A stretch of DNA of 64,000 bases from Clarkia xantiana subsp. parviflora (lineage: Eukaryota > Streptophyta > Magnoliopsida > Myrtales > Onagraceae): contig JAPTYO010000007.1 of assembly GCA_036873135.1 (NCBI GenBank), positions 2,710,763 to 2,774,762 on the forward strand, written 5' to 3'. Of this stretch, positions 58,955 to 64,000 are shown piece by piece. The translations under genes and the position numbers were made by a program. Every line of letters starts with the position of its first letter. The stretch's first letter is position 1. The notes under the pieces are model-generated. The model did not search any database, was not told the origin of the DNA, and was given only the letters and a program-made list of their open reading frames with translations.

Positions 58955-61659
58955 TCAGAGTTTGATTCTGGGAATAGCACGAAGATGAAGGCCACCCTTG
59001 ATCTGAAGTGTAAACATGGTCCTGTAAGTTACAGTTGTATTATCATCAGCCAACTGGAAGCGGAAGAACCGGATCAGAGCCATCGATACTATCTTCATCT
59101 GACGGTACGCAAAGTCCTTCCCTAGACAGGTACGAGGTCCAGCCTATTCATGATCATACAGTTACATTAGAGAAACATGCATTGTAATTGCAGATGTTAT
59201 TAATTAGCTATTATAGGAAAGGGATTACTAACATTGAAGGCGATGAATTTGAAAGGCGACTCTGGCCGGAAAACTCCGTCTCTGATCCACCGTTCGGGTT
59301 TGAAATCACCGGCGTCATCTCCCCATAGGCTCTTTGTCCTTCCCATGGAATATATCATGTAGTAGAGTCCATCTCCTTTCTTCAGTTTGTAACCGTCGGG
59401 AAGTATATCGTCCGTCTCCGCACATCTACCGTCCTACCATACCATAAGTAACTAACTATTACCGACGGAAAAATGGGTACAGTGTCGCCATTAGTAACTC
59501 ATTCATTTTTCGTGTAAAAAAAGCTTACAATGGGAACAGCTGGATAGAGTCTCAAAGTCTCGGTTAGAGCGGCATGCAGATAATGCATGCGGTCGAGCAC
59601 CACCTCGGTTATCTTCTCCGGAAACCGATGATCTCCATCACCGTCTTCATCTCCGATCACTTGTCGGATCTCGTGAAAAACCTTTTCCTGCACATTAGGG
59701 TTTTTACAGAGCATGTAAAAGAACCAGGAAAGCGTGCTTCCGGTTGAATCTTTTCCGGCGATCATGAAGCTCAGGATTATATCCCTCAGATATCTGTCGT
59801 TCATCTTGTCGGGATCTTTCTGGCTTTCCAATAAAAACCTCGACAAAATGTCGTCCTTATTCTGATCGTTGAGTTGCCGTTGATCTCTCTTGGTGCTTAT
59901 AAGGTGATGCACAAAGGAATCGACAGTTGCAATGTTGTTCCTCAGCTGGGCTTCGGCTCCGATGTTGAGAAATCGCTTTACTTTCCAAAATGGATCGACG
60001 TAACGCCAGTAGATTAGAGCGCTGGCGTCGTCGAAGGCTTTCATGAACTCGGTCTCCTCTTTGGTTGATCCATCCAAGCAATTCAAATCCACCCCGAATC
60101 CAACTTTGAATATGGAGTCTAATGAACTTCTCATCAGTATATCCTACAGTTTAACAAAAGGTTAACAGTTTTTTTGGTACATGATGTTTGACTACTTTTG
60201 GGTTTTGGTTCATGATGTTTTTTTTTCCTATTTTTGGTACCATATAATTGTAGATTTTTCTTTTGGTTCGACCGTTACCTTTCGTCCATTTTTCCGTTAA
60301 TTGACATGTGTAAGTCATGTGATCCACCCTAAACTTTCAATTTTGTTCAAATTTGGGAGAATTGATCCATTGAACTAGGTTTAGGATGTCAATTTTCCCA
60401 ACTTTGACCCATTAAATCTAGTTCAATTCGCTCAAATTGAACTAGATTTAGAGTGTCATTCTGAAATTTTGGTTCAATTCGCTCTAAAAATTAGACTATA
60501 TGCCACTATCTCACAGTCGGAATAGTTTCAATCTGAACTTATATCACTTCCAACTAAATATCAACTTATAGTATTAGTGTAAAATATATGTTAGTACAAA
60601 ATTACAAATTTTGACCACCTATCAGTATTATCAAACATTATAATCGCTTGATTAGGTTAAAACCTGATGTCATGATACTAATAAAACTTTAAAATGCACA
60701 AAAATTAATAAGGTGTCATATATGTCAGTTTACACTTTACACATTTTATTTAAATATGGCAAAAAAAAAAACACACATTATTTAAAAAAAATATATAATT
60801 TAATCATAAAAAATTTATTTAATTTAATTTATTATATATTATTACTCATAAATATCATAATTAAATAGTTATAAATTTTCTTCGGTATTCTAATTCACGA
60901 AAAAAAAAATTATATATTTTTTTAATTTACGTACACTAATGTAACAAATTAATCATAATTAATATTATTTTTGCGAGTCAATAACTTATAACTCAAGGTT
61001 TCATTTTGGTAGAATTATGCACAAATCGCGAGTAAACGAGTGATTGTCAAATATTATAACGTGGTAATAATAAGAAAATAACCCTAATATATATATTTCC
61101 GAAACATATATATTATATATTACTAACTAATAATTACCTGAACGTCAAATTCCTGTCCTTGAGCCACGAACTCGGTAACAACTCCCAAGAGCTTGGCGGC
61201 GTTCTTCCTAAACACAGAGCAACTGAAGTCTCTAAGCACCCTGGTTGAGAACTCGAAGCTCGCCAACTTCCTCTGATGCCGCCACCTGTCACCATCCACC
61301 GCAAATATTCCTTCGCCGAACAGATCGGCGTAGACATCGCGGTTGTACTCCCCTTTAGAGTAGTTGTCGAACTTTGTCTTCAACACATGCTCGATGTTTC
61401 GCGGGTCAACGGTGTAAACCTCGCTCTGACCGGGACCGAGCAGCCGAAAAGTCGGGTGTTTACGCGACACTTCGGTCTGATAATCGTATAGTCTGTCGAA
61501 GTATGAAAGCTGATGGAACACGGTTCCGTCGATCGGCGCGTATTCTGGGTGTCCGATCGATTTTCCGACGAAGATTCTGACGAGGAGTAGAGAGGAGGCT
61601 GTGATGAGAAGAAGAATGGTCAGTGCTAAGAAAATGAGTATGGAGAAGACGAAGTCCAT
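58955..61659 (-). CDS. Cytochrome P450, CYP704 family (508 aa)
   Basis: Membrane-bound ER monooxygenase; CYP704 enzymes are mostly fatty-acid omega-hydroxylases used for cutin, suberin or sporopollenin precursors. Four exons, all in phase 0: 61659..61138, 60143..59529, 59433..59233, 59143..58955. N-terminal membrane anchor (residues 1-30). P450 signatures: I-helix AGKDST, K-helix ETLR, PERW, and the heme loop [10 protein letters not shown] with the Cys ligand. The heme loop is split by intron 3 between FN and AGPRT. The family call rests on overall similarity to CYP704A/C sequences ([21 protein letters not shown]-like KGEYNRD). The start is the only ATG before the anchor. Intron 1 holds a truncated F1 foldback element. 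Confidence 0.93.
60160..60475. mobile_element. Foldback MITE family F1, copy 4, truncated (P450 intron 1)
   Basis: Begins GGTTAACAGTTTTTTTGGTA and continues through GATGTTTGACTAC, TTCGTCCATTTTTCCGTTAA, GTGATCCACCC and the palindromic CTAGTTCAAT core, as in copy 1. The second arm is missing, and the element ends near 60475. It starts 17 bases upstream of exon 2, so it may overlap splicing signals. Confidence 0.6.
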
Positions 61660-62918
61660 TGCGTTTGATTAGAGGAGACGAAACATAGCAGCGACTAATT
61701 GTATGTTGATTGATGATCAATTTGAATGATCGATATAGTGACATATTTGTCATAATTTACGACAACTTCAAATGAAGAAAATGACAAAAGAATATTACTA
61801 GAAAATTATGTGTTGATATGCGGAGATGTCAAAGAAGAGAGTATTTAAATGAGAATCATCTATCTACTGTGTCGTCGTATTAGACTTGTGATTTAGCTAA
61901 ATTAATTTCGAATAAGACGAGAAATTATGTCTTCACTTCACGATGGTAAATTATATTACTTTTCCCCTAACTTATAGTAATATTTTTTTTTTGCTGAATA
62001 TATATTTTATATTTATTTTTCTTTGCTACGTTTTCTTTGTACGTTCAAACCTATTATAGTCTACGTTTTTGCTAAATTTTATATTTCGTAGGATTAATAA
62101 TTAAATTGCTACCTGAAATTTAAACTAACATGATCTTTCAATTTCAATATAAATTGCTATTTCTATTTTAATTACCGTTTGGCGTACCATTTTTATTTTC
62201 CGATTCATATTTTTTAAAAAATTTCATTCCATTTTTAAGTTTAATAATATATAATTTTTGCCACTAATTTTAGATTTTTTTTTTCAATATAATATTAACA
62301 ATTCTTCAATTCAATTAAACATTATTGTAACCAACGGCTTAACTTGTTATTTATTGACTAGGGGTTTTGAATTCAAACTCTATCAAACTCTAAAAAAAAA
62401 TATATATATATATATATATTCATAATAAGCTCAACAGTTGAAAACAGGAGATTATTCTAGAGTGTAACATCCATTGGTAAAAAATAATAAAAAAAATAAA
62501 ATACTTTAAAATTATCTTTATCCTGTTTTAATTATTTTTTTTAAGTCCCAACCACTCCAAAGTTCTAGTGAGGAATATTTAAAAAGGAAAAAAAAAAAAA
62601 AAAAGACTAATGCACTTGAAAGTTGAAACAAACATGGTTAAAAGTAAAAACCATAACCCACTCGAAGGTGCAATCAAATTTTAGTCGTTCTCTTTTGCAG
62701 GCTTTGGGGGTAAAAGTGCACAGAATAAGCTGCAGTAGCAGCAACATAACATAAGTAAAACCAAACAAGCACCGAAATTTTATAGACGAAGCAACAAAAA
62801 GGCTGTATTTTCGACACTAGACTTAAGACTCCTTTTCTCCAAATCCATCCATGTAACTACTTATTAATTATCATCACCTTAAGAGCCAGAGCAAATAAAA
62901 ATGTAAATGAAGCTACTC
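61660..62918. other. P450 upstream region and 3' flank of the synthase gene
   Basis: No gene. P450 promoter side: a minus-strand TTTAAATA near 61842-61849, about 185 bases above the ATG, is a possible weak TATA box. The middle is very AT-rich with an (AT)n tract near 62399-62419. From about 62640 to 62918 the composition rises and this is probably the 3' UTR of the minus-strand dihydrodipicolinate synthase. Confidence 0.45.
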
Positions 62919-63849
62919 TTAATACCTACTAATCAAGATAAACTCATCATCATCCAGCACTCGAACTTCTTTATCCCCCACGAAATACTCCCTTCCGATC
63001 GCCTTAACCAGATTTACAAACTCCACCCTCTTCGCCAGAGGAAGCGGCACATAAGGCAGCCTAAACACCGGCCTCACTACTCCAAGCTGAGCAAGCGCAG
63101 TGTTCAACCCAATCGGGTTCGGCTCAACAAACAGCCAATCTATTAAAGGCATCACCTTTGCATTCAAAGATGGATATTTCCCACCAAACATCAGCTCCCT
63201 CATTAAACCCGGAATCAAGTTACTAACCACAGATATCACACCTGTTCCTCCATAGTTCCACCGAGCATCATGGCACTGGTCATCGTTTCCACTCCAAACC
63301 ACAATTCCCTTCTCAGTGTAACTTTTAACGCGATCATTTCCCATACACTCTTTTATCCCTGCAAAGTTTGTGTTTCCTGCTGCTAGTGAGTGGATCACTG
63401 TTGGGGGGATATCTTGGCCTGTTCTTGACGGGACATTGTACACGATTGTGGGGCCCATAGAGAGGACGCCGTTGAAATGAGCAACCAAACCTTCCATGGA
63501 TGTTTTGCCGTAGTATGGGTTGATGTGAAGGGCAGCATGCATTCCCACAGCAAAACCTTGCTCGGTTGCGTGGATGGCTTCTCTGGTGGAGTTGCTTCCT
63601 GTGTTTCCAATTACTTTGATTGATGCGCCGAAGCAATTAACAGTGTGCCCGATTAACATGATATGCTCGTCCCAGCTCATCAACTGCCCCTCCCCAGTTG
63701 TGCCTCCAACAATTACACCTTCTGCACCTTGAATGATCTGGGCATTGACTAAGTAATCATATGCCTCAAGATCAAACCTGCCGTCTGGAAGGTACGGGGT
63801 TTTGATGGCAGTTATCAGTCTCAGAGCCTTGATATCATCAACTGATGTC
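62919..63849 (-). CDS. dapA: 4-hydroxy-tetrahydrodipicolinate synthase, plastid type, last exon (partial)
   Basis: Catalyses condensation of pyruvate with aspartate semialdehyde, the first committed step of lysine synthesis in plastids; the plant enzyme is feedback-inhibited by lysine. One exon is visible, 63849..62919, giving 309 residues to the TAA. It starts one base inside a codon, so the exon before it, with the transit peptide, lies beyond the right edge (63850-64000 is intron with acceptor AG at 63851-63850). Visible: substrate loop [16 protein letters not shown], catalytic Tyr motif YNVPSRTG, the Schiff-base lysine in [10 protein letters not shown], and the [11 protein letters not shown] strand. 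Nothing is broken. Length and sequence match the mature plant enzyme. Plants call the gene DHDPS. Confidence 0.93.
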
Positions 63850-64000
63850 CTGCATCATCATCAAAAGTAAAAATCCATCCATTCATCCACAGCATTCAAC
63901 AGTTACAAACAGAGAACAGTGACTTGAGCGCAACACAGCTCAACAAAGCTGAGTTATGACAACTTTTTTTCTATTTAATGCAAGGAAACCTCATCTTAGT
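63850..64000 (-). other. Intron of the dihydrodipicolinate synthase gene
   Basis: Non-coding sequence immediately upstream of the acceptor. No exon features before the window edge. Confidence 0.6.

Overview
This window is nuclear DNA from a flowering plant, almost certainly a eudicot. Genes are interrupted by many GT-AG introns, spacers are very AT-rich, and the protein set is plant-specific: patatin-like lipases, an exopolygalacturonase, a MORF organelle RNA-editing factor, a CYP704 and a plastid-type dihydrodipicolinate synthase. I cannot name the species. Exon coordinates were derived by hand from splice sites, reading phase and family conservation, and the complete models close in phase.

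Layout: (1) 62-559, minus: the first two coding exons of a CLB1/SYT7-type C2-domain lipid-binding protein, cut by the left edge. (2) 0.6-6.6 kb: intergenic DNA with a Mutator-like MITE (9-bp target duplication) and a 2.9-kb non-autonomous Helitron. (3) 6.6-18.1 kb, minus: two tandem patatin-like genes (422 and 423 aa) whose introns are packed with MITEs. (4) 18.1-24.6 kb: gene-poor spacer with a long AT microsatellite, terminal-inverted-repeat elements and a possible SINE. (5) 24.65-26.36 kb, plus: a p24-beta cargo receptor (214 aa). (6) 27.3-28.6 kb: two hAT-like elements with 8-bp target duplications. (7) 30.3-45.3 kb, plus: a 31-coding-exon BEACH protein of the plant C2 type (2,932 aa). (8) 45.9-48.6 kb: a second Helitron, with three copies of its 5' terminus, a roughly 345-bp tandem duplication and a nested foldback element. 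(9) 49.3-51.0 kb, plus: exopolygalacturonase (400 aa). (10) 53.1-55.3 kb, minus: MORF1-like editing factor. (11) 56.4-58.6 kb, plus: CCDC137-like basic protein (226 aa), head-to-head with MORF. (12) 59.0-61.7 kb, minus: CYP704 P450 (508 aa). (13) 62.9-63.85 kb, minus: last exon of dihydrodipicolinate synthase, running off the right edge.

The genes are unrelated housekeeping and lineage genes, not a functional cluster; only the patatin pair is a duplication cluster. I found no undescribed multi-gene system. What stands out is the transposon biology (foldback families with GC-rich minisatellite cores, a Helitron with multiplied 5' ends, MITE-laden patatin introns) and some splicing oddities: decoy acceptors in a BEACH intron, an exon fragment duplicated inside a p24 intron, a purine-only acceptor in the polygalacturonase, and two possible C-termini for MORF.
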